Shown here piece by piece: positions 26,351 to 33,970 of a DNA stretch of 64,000 bases. Origin of the DNA: Flavobacterium kayseriense (GTDB lineage: Bacteria; Bacteroidota; Bacteroidia; Flavobacteriales; Flavobacteriaceae); assembly GCF_014305095.1 (NCBI RefSeq), contig NZ_JACRUI010000001.1, positions 1,114,744 to 1,178,743 on the forward strand, read 5' to 3'. The position numbers and the translations under genes were made by a program. Below the pieces are notes generated by a model. The model worked only from the letters and a program-made list of their open reading frames with translations. It did no database searches and was not told the origin of the DNA. Numbering within the stretch: position 1 is the stretch's first letter; each line of letters opens with the position of its first letter.

Positions 26351-28607
26351 TAAAATAATAATTTTCGTCGTGTTTTTATTCCTAGCTAATAAGTCAATAG
26401 GTCAAAAAGTAGTACGATACGATTTGTATGTTAAAGACACGATAGTTAATTTCACAGGCAAAGACAAACATGCCATTGCTGTAAATGGCCAAATTCCCAT
26501 GCCAACATTAACATTTACGGAGGGAGATATAGCCGAAATCTATGTCCATAACGAAATGGAGGTAGGAACATCTTTGCATTGGCACGGCTTGTTTTTACCC
26601 AATAAAGAGGATGGTGTGCCGTATCTAACTCAAATGCCAATTGCACCACATACTACCCACAAGTATAGTTTTCCCGTGGTGCAAAGCGGTACGCATTGGT
26701 ATCATAGCCATTCTGGTATGCAAGAGCAAATAGGGATGTATGGGGCTTTAATTTTGAATAAAAAATCTGATGATCCAACCTTTAGAAAGGGGATTGATGA
26801 TATTCCTCAAATTCCGGTTGTTTTAAGCGAATGGACCGATTACGATCCGGACAATGTACATCGCATGTTGCACAACGCTTCAGACTGGTTTGCCATAAAA
26901 AAAGGAACGACACAAAGTTATGCCGAAGCAATTAGTGCGGGTCATTTTAAAACAAAATTAAATAACGAATGGAAGCGCATGCTGGCGATGGACGTAAGTG
27001 ATGTGTACTATGATAAATTTTTGATAAATGGAGAAAATGAGAGTCAGCTTTCTCAATTTAAAGCAGGTGATAAGGTACGACTGCGCATTTCTAATGCAGG
27101 CGCTTCCTCTTACTTTTGGCTTACCTATGCAGGAGGAAAAATCACTGTCGTTGCTAATGACGGGAATGATGTAGATCCTGTTGAAGTGGACCGATTGATT
27201 ATAGGAGTGTCAGAGACTTATGATGTGGTTGTGACTATTCCCGCCAAGAATACTTCCTATGAATTTTTAGCTACTCCTGAAGATAGAACAAAATCAGCTT
27301 CTCTGTATATAGGAGGCGGAATCAAGCAATTGATCGATCCGTTACCGAAGTTAAAGTATTTCGAAGGAATGAAGATGATGAATGACATGATGAATATGAA
27401 TGGTACCATGAATGATATGGGTATGCAAATGAGCCTGCAAAAGATGGATATGAATACAGTAATGTATCCTGAGATTAGCGGTCAAGCACCTATCATGATG
27501 CATGGAAAATCAGGTGGAATGAAAATGAAAATGAAAATGGAAATGCAAGAGCCTAAAATGGATCAGTCCGCTCATGCTATGGCTTCTACAGACATTACTA
27601 CATTGAATTACAGTATGCTAAAAGCACCACAAGTCACCACCTTGCCAAAAGATGCTCCTGTTCGAGAATTGCGTTTTGAATTAACAGGAAACATGAACCG
27701 CTATTTGTGGAGCATGGACAATAAAGTACTTTCTGAAACCGATAAAATTTTAATTAAAAAAGGAGAAAACGTTCGTATTGTTTTATATAATAATTCCATG
27801 ATGCGCCATCCTATGCATCTTCACGGACATGACTTTAGAGTATTAAACGGTCAAGGCGATTATGCGCCATTAAAAAACGTTTTAGACATTATGCCGATGG
27901 AAACGGACACGATAGAATTTAATGCTAATGTCGATGGCGATTGGTTTTTTCATTGTCATATTTTGTATCACATGATGTCAGGAATGAATAGAGTATTTAG
28001 TTATGAAAATTCAGCTCCTAATCCCTTATTACCAGACAAAGCAGCTGCTTATAAAAAATTACAGTCAGAGAGTAACGGGTTACACTTTATGGCAGAAAAT
28101 GATTTTGCTACCAACGGAAATGATGGGCAAGCCATGTTGCAAAATGCGCGTTGGAGTTTTGGTACAGAATGGCGTTTAGGGTATCATGATGATCATGGTT
28201 ACGAGTCCGAAACCCATATTGGAAGATATATCGGAAGAAATCAATGGTTCATGCCTTTTGTAGGTTTTGATGCGCGCTATAGAAAGTTAGGAAGGAATGA
28301 GGTAGAGGAAAATCTTTTTGGTCAAAAAAGTACTAAGGACAAACGTATCCAAGTAAGTTTAGGAGTTGCTTATACATTACCATTGTTAATAACAGCACAA
28401 GCTGAGGTATATCATGATGGAAACATTCGTTTTCAGTTAATGCGAGAAGATATTCCGGTTTCCAAACGACTACGAGCTGCATTTATGGTTAATACCGACA
28501 AAGAATACATGGCCGGTTTAAAATATATTGCTGGAAAAAATATTGGTTTCACCACGCATTATGATAGTGATATGGGGATAGGGTTTGGAGTGAATGTGAA
28601 TTATTAA
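26340..28607 (+). CDS. Multicopper oxidase with Met-rich insert and CopB-like C-terminal domain
   Basis: A 755-residue periplasmic or outer-membrane multicopper oxidase of the PcoA/CopA type that should oxidise Cu(I). After a signal peptide (ends SIGQ) it shows all copper-ligand motifs: HWHG, HWYHSHSG, HPMHLHGHDF and FFHCHILYHMMSGM. A Met/Lys-rich insert (about residues 340-410, repeats of MKM, MNDM, MNMN) lies before the third cupredoxin domain, as in copper-tolerance oxidases. The last roughly 185 residues (from about 570) resemble the CopB/PcoB outer-membrane domain (ARWSFGTEWRLGYHDDHG, SLGVAYTLPLL), making this a fusion. The start overlaps the DUF305 gene. Confidence 0.92.
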   Translation: MINNKIIIFVVFLFLANKSIGQKVVRYDLYVKDTIVNFTGKDKHAIAVNGQIPMPTLTFTEGDIAEIYVHNEMEVGTSLHWHGLFLPNKEDGVPYLTQMPIAPHTTHKYSFPVVQSGTHWYHSHSGMQEQIGMYGALILNKKSDDPTFRKGIDDIPQIPVVLSEWTDYDPDNVHRMLHNASDWFAIKKGTTQSYAEAISAGHFKTKLNNEWKRMLAMDVSDVYYDKFLINGENESQLSQFKAGDKVRLRISNAGASSYFWLTYAGGKITVVANDGNDVDPVEVDRLIIGVSETYDVVVTIPAKNTSYEFLATPEDRTKSASLYIGGGIKQLIDPLPKLKYFEGMKMMNDMMNMNGTMNDMGMQMSLQKMDMNTVMYPEISGQAPIMMHGKSGGMKMKMKMEMQEPKMDQSAHAMASTDITTLNYSMLKAPQVTTLPKDAPVRELRFELTGNMNRYLWSMDNKVLSETDKILIKKGENVRIVLYNNSMMRHPMHLHGHDFRVLNGQGDYAPLKNVLDIMPMETDTIEFNANVDGDWFFHCHILYHMMSGMNRVFSYENSAPNPLLPDKAAAYKKLQSESNGLHFMAENDFATNGNDGQAMLQNARWSFGTEWRLGYHDDHGYESETHIGRYIGRNQWFMPFVGFDARYRKLGRNEVEENLFGQKSTKDKRIQVSLGVAYTLPLLITAQAEVYHDGNIRFQLMREDIPVSKRLRAAFMVNTDKEYMAGLKYIAGKNIGFTTHYDSDMGIGFGVNVNY

Positions 28608-28629
28608 GTTGCTTTAGATCTAAATATGA

Positions 28630-28686
28630 CCACTTTTTTAAATTTAGGAAAGTACTAATTTGAAAAAGTGGTTTTTCTTGTTTTTA
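28630..28686 (+). terminator. Terminator of the copper operon
   Basis: CCACTTTTT (28630-28638) pairs with AAAAAGTGG (28673-28681), followed by a U-run. It lies 22 bp after the multicopper oxidase stop. Confidence 0.75.
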
Positions 28687-28765
28687 TATTAATGCTTGTT
28701 ATGAGTTACTTACAATTTTTTGTGTTCTTAAATCGGATTATCTTTTACGGTTTTTAGATTTGTCA

Positions 28766-28796
28766 TTTGCAAATGATAAAAATAGTGTTACTTTTG
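28766..28796 (+). promoter_or_regulatory. Textbook Bacteroidetes promoter of tRNA-Glu
   Basis: TTTG at 28766-28769, exactly 19 nt, then TACTTTTG (TAnnTTTG) at 28789-28796. The predicted transcript begins just before the tRNA 5' end at 28817. Confidence 0.8.
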
Positions 28797-28816
28797 CACC
28801 CGAAATGATATTTCAG

Positions 28817-28888
28817 GGCCCGTTCGTCTATCGGTTAGGACGCATGGTTTTCATCCATGTAAGAGCGGTTCGATTCCGCTACGGGCTA
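28817..28888 (+). tRNA. tRNA-Glu(TTC)
   Basis: The cloverleaf can be drawn by eye. The acceptor stem is GGCCCGT with ACGGGCT, and the anticodon stem CATGG/CCATG encloses loop TTTTCAT with anticodon TTC. A T-arm with TTCGATT is present. No CCA is encoded; ACTA follows. A perfect promoter precedes it. It is the integration target of the mobile element: the 3' end GGCT starts the repeated core, and its terminator is now found at 42665-42694. Confidence 0.96.
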
Positions 28889-30413
28889 CTAAACAGGACA
28901 AATGAAATTTACTTTCGTTTGTCCTGTTCTTTTTTTGGAGTAATCCGTTGGTTATCTGAAAGATATAGTTTGCGATTACATTCATTCGAGCGGTTCGATA
29001 AGTTTTTCCGTCAAACTCCAATTTTTCGGGGAATATCGAACCAATTATATCCCGTCTTGTTCTGATTTCGCCCTCGCTATACATTTTAGGAATGCTTTCT
29101 ATGTATTTCAAAGCCCTGTCCAAAGACTTTTCTACGTTGATTTTCTTGGTATCAGAACCGTCCTTGCTCAACTGTTCTTCCAAACTCTCAATCCGTTTCC
29201 TACACTCATCTTTGATTTCGAGATATTCCTCGTCATCAATAATTTCAGACAGCAGTTTGTTGCGTGCTACTGATAACCTTGCATTCAGTTTATCTATTTC
29301 CTGTGCAATCTGTTTCTTTTCGTCAAACGGATTTTTTGCGAATTTCTTGTAGTTGTCCAACAGAAGTCTTTTTACTATTTGAGAAGTACCGTTCAACGCA
29401 AACTGTCGCATACTCTTTTCAAAAATATCGTTGGCTAATTCGGCTTTTTGACGAAAGCCACAAGAGGAAACACAATGATAGTAGTAATAACGGCTTGTTC
29501 TTCCTTTGGAAGCACTTCCCGTTAGGTTGCGACCGCATTCGGGACATACCAAGAAACCACGTAGGGGCAAGTTCTCGTCTGAAAGTATTTTGGTATTGGG
29601 ACGTTCTACCCTTTTGTTTCCGTCCAATATCAGTTGTACCCTATCAAAGAGGTCTTTGGATATAAGTGGTTCGTGCTGACCCTGCACCAAATGTGCTTCT
29701 TCGTCCTTGAATTTGGCAATGAATATCTTACCGTAGTACAGCGGATTGCGTACGGCAACGTGAAATGCACTTCGGCTTATAGTTGTCTTGTGCAACTTAT
29801 TCATTTTTTGCCGTACTTGGTCACAGGCAAACACGCCTTTGGCTATTTCGTTGAAAGCCCACAGCATAGCTGTTGCTTCAGGTTCTTTCGGAGCAATGTA
29901 TTTTCGTCCGTCCTCTTTGCTTCTATTGATATATCCAAAAGGTGCTCTACCCATCAAACGCCCCTCTTTCCTTGCCCTACGCATACCGTAGAACGTATTC
30001 AATGCTCTGCGGTCATTCTCTACTTCGGGAGCAGAAAGATATATGGCAAGCATCATCTTGTTTTCGGGAATGGAGAGGTCTAACGGCTGTTCTACCGCCT
30101 GTGGCTCTATACCAAGTTTGTTGAGTGTGCTAATCATTTGATAAGCATCGCCAGCATTACGGCTGAACCTGTCCCATTTGGTAAACAGGATAAGGTCAGT
30201 TTTTGAACTTCTCTTTTTAAGGCTGTTCAATAATCTTGTCCATTCGGGACGGTTAAAGGTCTTGGCGGAATGGTCTTCATAAATAACCTGCCCAACAGCA
30301 ATCTTATTGGTTGCACAGTATCTTTTCAGGCGTTCCTCTTGGTCACGCTGTGAATATCCCTTGTCCGCTTGTTCATCGGTGGAAACACGTATGTATAAAT
30401 CGGCTCTTTTCAT
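28851..30413 (-). CDS. Large serine recombinase (integrase) whose C-terminus is read from the tRNA gene
   Basis: A 520-residue large serine recombinase that should integrate and excise the element. The resolvase domain has catalytic Ser11 (YIRVSTDEQ) and DRFSRN at 81-86. The recombinase domain spans about 160-270, with a zinc ribbon (Cys290, Cys293, Cys314, Cys318). A coiled-coil follows at about 370-430. The stop codon lies inside tRNA-Glu, and the last ten residues (RSGIEPLLHG) are antisense tRNA sequence beyond the attachment core. In a circularised element the frame would instead continue from the core into 28 codons at 42560-42646. The protein may thus have two C-termini. Cuts in other tRNA genes cannot be excluded. 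Confidence 0.95.
   Translation of the reverse strand: MKRADLYIRVSTDEQADKGYSQRDQEERLKRYCATNKIAVGQVIYEDHSAKTFNRPEWTRLLNSLKKRSSKTDLILFTKWDRFSRNAGDAYQMISTLNKLGIEPQAVEQPLDLSIPENKMMLAIYLSAPEVENDRRALNTFYGMRRARKEGRLMGRAPFGYINRSKEDGRKYIAPKEPEATAMLWAFNEIAKGVFACDQVRQKMNKLHKTTISRSAFHVAVRNPLYYGKIFIAKFKDEEAHLVQGQHEPLISKDLFDRVQLILDGNKRVERPNTKILSDENLPLRGFLVCPECGRNLTGSASKGRTSRYYYYHCVSSCGFRQKAELANDIFEKSMRQFALNGTSQIVKRLLLDNYKKFAKNPFDEKKQIAQEIDKLNARLSVARNKLLSEIIDDEEYLEIKDECRKRIESLEEQLSKDGSDTKKINVEKSLDRALKYIESIPKMYSEGEIRTRRDIIGSIFPEKLEFDGKTYRTARMNVIANYIFQITNGLLQKKNRTNESKFHLSCLVARSGIEPLLHG
28884..28893. repeat. Left attachment core (attL), GGCTACTAAA
   Basis: Ten bases covering the tRNA-Glu 3' end are repeated exactly at 42647-42656. 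Sequence to the left is the tRNA; sequence to the right is the recombinase gene. It defines the left end of the integrated element. Confidence 0.85.
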
Positions 30414-30473
30414 AGCTAATCATTTTTAAGTGGGTATTGACTTTGTGTGGGATTAGCTAAATTACAAAATAAA

Positions 30474-30635
30474 TCATTCGGTGTCAAAGCATTCACGGAT
30501 AATTATCATTGTGAGGTTGTACAAAAACTCCATAATCAGTTCGGCTGTTTCCTGTTCCACGTCAATACCGACCTCACGGAGAAGCTCCATTGCTTCCTCG
30601 ATAGGTATTTTTTCTATTTCTTTTCTCTCCTGCAT
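30474..30635 (-). CDS. Small 53-residue acidic/helical protein upstream of the recombinase
   Basis: A short reading frame starting at ATG 30635 and encoding 53 residues (MQERKEIEKIPIEEAMELLR at the start, ending CFDTE). It is helical, acidic, and contains IEEAMELLREVGIDVEQETAELIMEFL-type heptads. It lies 60 bp upstream of the recombinase on the same strand. Small proteins of this kind are common next to recombinases and mob genes of Bacteroidetes elements. A regulatory or directionality role is possible but unproven. Confidence 0.6.
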   Translation of the reverse strand: MQERKEIEKIPIEEAMELLREVGIDVEQETAELIMEFLYNLTMIIIRECFDTE

Positions 30636-30828
30636 CGCCTAACTCGTTTTGTACTGACTAAATTAATCAGGTAAACAAGTCGGGCTTCCAATGTTGCAGT
30701 GAGAGGTAGCATTTGGCGTTCAGTTGCCAAATATTATTATGAAAGAAGTTAAAATCATATTCAAAAAAGAATAAAAAGGTAGCAAAGATAAGGCGGACAG
30801 CCACCGCACCGCCCACCAAAAGACTACG

Positions 30829-30937
30829 GCATAATGGCTTCGCCACCCTTCGGGACTTATTCCGTTTCCTTTTGGTTTTTCCGCTTGTCCGCCTTGTTAA
30901 AATGGCTTTCTTTTTTTTCTGTTTTTTTCTTTTGGAA
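30829..30937. repeat. Copy 1 of a duplicated non-coding module
   Basis: Two blocks, 31 bases (30829-30859) and 34 bases (30904-30937), are exact copies of 42448-42478 and 42513-42546 in the same orientation. The first block holds two tiny hairpins (GGCTTCGCC and CCCTTCGGG); the second is a pyrimidine-rich tract with TTTTGGAA. The spacer between blocks differs. Confidence 0.9.
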
Positions 30938-31146
30938 AATAATTTTAAGGGGGAGCAACGCATCGTCAAGATAACCCCCAACCCAAATAAAAGTGGCAGT
31001 CAGTGGCACTATTTGGCGTTCATTGTCGTGACTGTAAACAGCTGTTTTTCAAACAGTCTTGCCGAACTTTGCAAATGGAAGCGGTTGGTTTTTTCGGCTA
31101 ACTCCAATCCGTTCCGCAGAACGGATTTTCTGAACCCCTGTTCAGA

Positions 31147-31200
31147 GCAAGTTATCTTTTGAGCTACTCGGAATAAATTCCGCATCTCAAAAGCACTTGC
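31147..31200. repeat. 54-base nested palindrome, candidate oriT hairpin
   Basis: GCAAGT, CTTTTGAG and CGGAAT are mirrored in order by ATTCCG, CTCAAAAG and ACTTGC, giving one long interrupted stem. It ends 66 bp before the mobA start. Relaxase recognition sites often look like this; the nick position cannot be read. Confidence 0.6.
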
Positions 31201-31265
31201 CCTTGCAGGTGGCTGAAAACCGCTCCGAAGTCGCAGTTTTGGTTTAACATTAAAATGATTTGATT

Positions 31266-31700
31266 ATGGAAGAAGTGAACAGAAAACAGATTAAAAAGAC
31301 AGGAAGAAAACCGAAGAACGACCCTGCGGTACATCGGTATTCCATCAGTCTGAACGCAGAGGAAAACGCCAAGTTCCTTGCCCTTTTCGACCAATCGGGA
31401 ATGAACATAAAGGCACATTTCATTACGGCTTGTATCTTTCAAAAGACGGTAAAAACCGTAAAAATTGATATGAATGCGGTAGAATACCACGCAGGATTGA
31501 CCAAGTTTTTCGGACAGTTCAGAGGAATAGCAACCAATTACAATCAGATTGTAAAGCTGTTGAACACACACTTTTCGGAGAAAAAGGCATTGGCATACCT
31601 CTACAAATTGGAAAAACAGACCGCAGCAATGAAAGAATTATTGCTCAAAGTTTTAATCCTTACCGCAGAATTTGAAAAGAAATACCTAAACAAAGAGTAA
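31266..31700 (+). CDS. mobA: MobA-like relaxosome accessory protein
   Basis: A mobilization accessory protein of about 145 residues as found in CTnDOT-type and other Bacteroidetes mobile elements. The N-terminal region (TGRKPKNDPAVHRYSISLNAEENAKFLALF) looks like a ribbon-helix-helix DNA-binding domain. The C-terminal part is helical (FFGQFRGIATNYNQIVKLLNTHF) as in MobC/MobA relaxosome proteins. It should bind oriT and help the relaxase. The ATG at 31266 follows the palindromic region; an alternative Met at 31260 is also possible. Its stop is 4 bp before the relaxase ATG. Confidence 0.85.
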   Translation: MEEVNRKQIKKTGRKPKNDPAVHRYSISLNAEENAKFLALFDQSGMNIKAHFITACIFQKTVKTVKIDMNAVEYHAGLTKFFGQFRGIATNYNQIVKLLNTHFSEKKALAYLYKLEKQTAAMKELLLKVLILTAEFEKKYLNKE

Positions 31701-31704
31701 AGAA

Positions 31705-32970
31705 ATGGTTGCAAAAATCGGAAAGGGAAGCAATATGTACGGAGCTATTTTGTACAATCAGCAGAAAGTGGAAACGGAAAACGGAGCGGTTCTGTTGCTG
31801 AATAAGATACCCGACACAATGGACGGTAGGTATTCCGTTGCGTACTTCAACAAGTGTTTTGAGCCGTATCTGTCTGCCAATATCCGAACGGAAAAGACGG
31901 TACGGCACATTTCATTGAACCCCGACCCGAAAGACACGGTAAGCGATGAACAGTTTACCGAAATGGCACAGGAATATATGGAGCGTATGGGTTACGGCAA
32001 TCAGCCGTATATCGTATTCAAACATACGGACATTGACCGCACGCATATACACATCGTTTCGACCTGCGTGGGCATTGACGGCAGGAAAATCCCCGATGAT
32101 TACGACCACCCTCGCTCAATGGCTATCTGTCGGGATTTGGAAACGAAATACAATCTGCACAAAGCTACCGAGCAGGAACAGAAACACGACAGCAGAAATT
32201 TCAAAAAGGTAGAACAGCAGAAAGGCGATATAAAAAGCCAAATAGCTTCGGTAGTGCGACACCTGCCGAAGTATTACCAATATACAAGCATTGGGACATA
32301 CAACGCTTTGCTTTCGTTTTTGAATATTACGGCAGAGGAAATAAAAGGCGAACGCAACGGAGAGCCTGTACACGGATTGGTATATTTTGCTTTGAACGAC
32401 AAGGGAGAAAAGGCAAGCAAACCGTTCAAAGCGTCTTTGTTTGGCAAGCACGCAGGAGTAAACGGATTACAACGGCACTTTGAACAATCCAAAGAGAAGA
32501 TGAAAACCAACCCTGCGAAGTCTGTTCTCAAAAATTCGGTGGAACTTGCCATTCACACCACAAACAGCGAAAAGGAATTTAAAAAGCAACTTGCCGAACA
32601 GGACATTCACACCGTTGTCCGCAGAAACGACAGCGGACGGATTTATGGTATTACTTTTATTGACAATGGTAGCCGTACTGTTTGGAATGGCTCGCAGTTG
32701 GACAGAAACCTGTCGGCAAATCTGTTTAACGATTGGTGGAACAACGGAAACAAACCCGCATTGAAAGCACAGGACAGCCCTGTTTCCGATACGAACACGA
32801 TAGACCACCAACCGACCAAAGACCTTTTCGAGTTTATCACGCAGGAACATTCGCACAGTTCTGATTTGGGATTGTTCAGCCTGTTGCCCCAAGCACAGGG
32901 CGAAGATTACGAGGAACAGGATTTTGCCAATAGAATGAAGAAAAAGAAGAAAACAAGACAAAAAAAATAA
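31705..32970 (+). CDS. mobB: Relaxase/mobilization nuclease (MobB-like, MOBP-type)
   Basis: A 421-residue relaxase that should nick the element's oriT and lead transfer. The N-terminal half carries motif III HTDIDRTHIHIVS (His107, His114, His116), the metal-binding histidine cluster, and YSVAYFNKCFEPY before it. The C-terminal third is hydrophilic and ends in a Lys-rich tail (MKKKKKTRQKK). It follows mobA by 4 bp, so they form one operon. No coupling protein or mating genes are in the element, so it depends on a co-resident conjugative system. Confidence 0.93.
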   Translation: MVAKIGKGSNMYGAILYNQQKVETENGAVLLLNKIPDTMDGRYSVAYFNKCFEPYLSANIRTEKTVRHISLNPDPKDTVSDEQFTEMAQEYMERMGYGNQPYIVFKHTDIDRTHIHIVSTCVGIDGRKIPDDYDHPRSMAICRDLETKYNLHKATEQEQKHDSRNFKKVEQQKGDIKSQIASVVRHLPKYYQYTSIGTYNALLSFLNITAEEIKGERNGEPVHGLVYFALNDKGEKASKPFKASLFGKHAGVNGLQRHFEQSKEKMKTNPAKSVLKNSVELAIHTTNSEKEFKKQLAEQDIHTVVRRNDSGRIYGITFIDNGSRTVWNGSQLDRNLSANLFNDWWNNGNKPALKAQDSPVSDTNTIDHQPTKDLFEFITQEHSHSSDLGLFSLLPQAQGEDYEEQDFANRMKKKKKTRQKK

Positions 32971-33011
32971 TAGAGATTGTCCTTATTTTCAAAACAAGTT
33001 TTAAAATTACT

Positions 33012-33093
33012 TACCTTTGTTGTATGAAAAAATCAGATTAGCATATTTTTAGGAACATATAATCTCTGTCAAGGCAATAGATGTTGCCCTGAC
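33012..33093 (+). promoter_or_regulatory. catB promoter, leader peptide and hairpin (possible attenuator)
   Basis: TACCTTTG at 33012-33019 fits the -7 element. Five bases on, a mini reading frame (33024-33041) encodes Met-Lys-Lys-Ser-Asp. It is followed by a 10-bp stem (33068-33077 with 33084-33093, one mismatch) just before the catB start. The layout resembles leader-peptide control of inducible resistance genes; function is inferred. Confidence 0.5.
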
Positions 33094-33129
33094 ATTCTAT
33101 TGAATTATTTAATAATAAATGCTAAAAAG

Positions 33130-33789
33130 ATGAATTTTTTCGATAGCCCATTTAAGGGCAAAATAATTAGAGACCATATTACCAACCCCAATATCACGGC
33201 TGGGAAATATTCCTACTATTCCGGTTATTATCATGGACATTCTTTTGATGACTGCGCTCGCTATTTATTTCCAGATAGAGATGACGTTGATAAATTGGTC
33301 ATAGGTTCATTCTGTTCCATAGGTAGCGGTGCAAGTTTTATAATGGCGGGCAATCAAGGGCATCGACATAATTGGATATCCAGTTTTCCCTTTTTTTATA
33401 TGCCGGAGATTGAAGCATTCAATAAAGCAATTAACGGATTTGAAAACGCGGGCGATACAGTTGTCGGTAATGATGTTTGGATAGGGAGCGAGGCAATGAT
33501 TATGCCGGGAGTGAAGATCGGTGACGGGGCGGTAATCGGTAGTAGGTCATTAGTCACCAAAGATGTTGCCCCTTACACTATTGTCGGCGGAAACCCTGCA
33601 AAACCGATTAAAAAAAGGTTTTCGGACGAAGAGATTCAGATCCTGTTAGATATCAAGTGGTGGGATTGGGATGAAGACATATTGACCGAAGCGATACCTT
33701 TAATTTGTTCAGGCAACATACAGTCTCTTTTCGATTTTTACAACCAAGTTGTAAAAATCGAAAAGAGAGATTTCCCGTATTGTTTTTGA
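33130..33789 (+). CDS. catB: Type B chloramphenicol O-acetyltransferase
   Basis: A 219-residue xenobiotic acetyltransferase that moves acetyl from acetyl-CoA to chloramphenicol. It has the CatB start [10 protein letters not shown] and [16 protein letters not shown]. The catalytic histidine is in AGNQGHRH (about residue 78). Left-handed beta-helix turns ([30 protein letters not shown]) and the VGGNPAK motif follow. I start at ATG 33130, which matches the family N-terminus; a TTG at 33100 would add ten residues. It has Bacteroidetes codon use, its own promoter and a strong terminator. A streptogramin (Vat) enzyme is less likely because the N-terminus is CatB-like. Confidence 0.92.
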   Translation: MNFFDSPFKGKIIRDHITNPNITAGKYSYYSGYYHGHSFDDCARYLFPDRDDVDKLVIGSFCSIGSGASFIMAGNQGHRHNWISSFPFFYMPEIEAFNKAINGFENAGDTVVGNDVWIGSEAMIMPGVKIGDGAVIGSRSLVTKDVAPYTIVGGNPAKPIKKRFSDEEIQILLDIKWWDWDEDILTEAIPLICSGNIQSLFDFYNQVVKIEKRDFPYCF

Positions 33790-33810
33790 CTTATATGTAA
33801 CAACTGCGAA

Positions 33811-33845
33811 AAGCCTTTCAGTTTTATTGCTGAAAGGCTTTTTTT
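33811..33845 (+). terminator. Strong terminator after catB
   Basis: AAGCCTTTCAG and CTGAAAGGCTT form a perfect 11-bp stem with an 8-base loop, followed by a U-run. Confidence 0.92.
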
Positions 33846-33900
33846 AATGTAGAATTTGAAAAGGAGTATTTGAATAAAGAAATCATTACAAAAATCAAAA
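33846..33900 (+). pseudogene. Relic of a second mobA gene (3' end)
   Basis: Codons 33849-33881 read V-E-F-E-K-E-Y-L-N-K-E, nearly the same as the C-terminus of the intact MobA (A-E-F-E-K-K-Y-L-N-K-E). Most base differences are synonymous, which indicates real homology rather than chance. Nothing of the rest of that gene remains. It marks a past junction between two mobilizable elements. Confidence 0.6.
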
Positions 33901-33930
33901 AGAGAGAAGTACGAGCAAAATTTTTAAGAT

Positions 33931-33966
33931 TATCTACCTATTAGTAGATAGAAATTTATATCTTTG
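33931..33966 (+). promoter_or_regulatory. Bacteroidetes promoter with palindromic operator driving floR
   Basis: TATCTAC and GTAGATA (33931-33950) form a palindrome of the kind bound by TetR-family repressors. TATCTTTG (33959-33966) is a perfect TAnnTTTG -7 element, 4 nt before the floR ATG at 33971. This is Bacteroidetes-type sequence joined to a proteobacterial coding region. Confidence 0.65.
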
Positions 33967-33970
33967 CGTT

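Larger units (their letters stand above)
30636..31259. other. 624-bp non-coding region upstream of mobA, probable oriT/regulatory region
   Basis: No credible gene is present; frames here are antisense or compositionally odd. It holds many inverted repeats. ATTTGGC/GCCAAAT is at 30711-30732 and a duplicated hairpin module at 30829-30937. AAACAGCTGTTT is at 31036-31047 inside a GACTGT/ACAGTC pair, and AATCCGTT/AACGGATT lies near 31108. A 54-base nested palindrome occupies 31147-31200. Position directly before mobA and the relaxase makes it the best oriT candidate. Confidence 0.55.

Noticed and set aside
18645..28607. Copper cluster as part of the mobile element
   Set aside because: It lies outside the attachment cores, on the 5' side of the tRNA, and ends in its own terminator; base composition matches the host.
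30667..30981. A minus-strand frame of 104 codons and a plus-strand frame at 30872-31162 in the mob region
   Set aside because: Compositions are low-complexity (Lys/Arg or Phe runs) and both cross hairpins and the repeated module; no start signal or family is evident.
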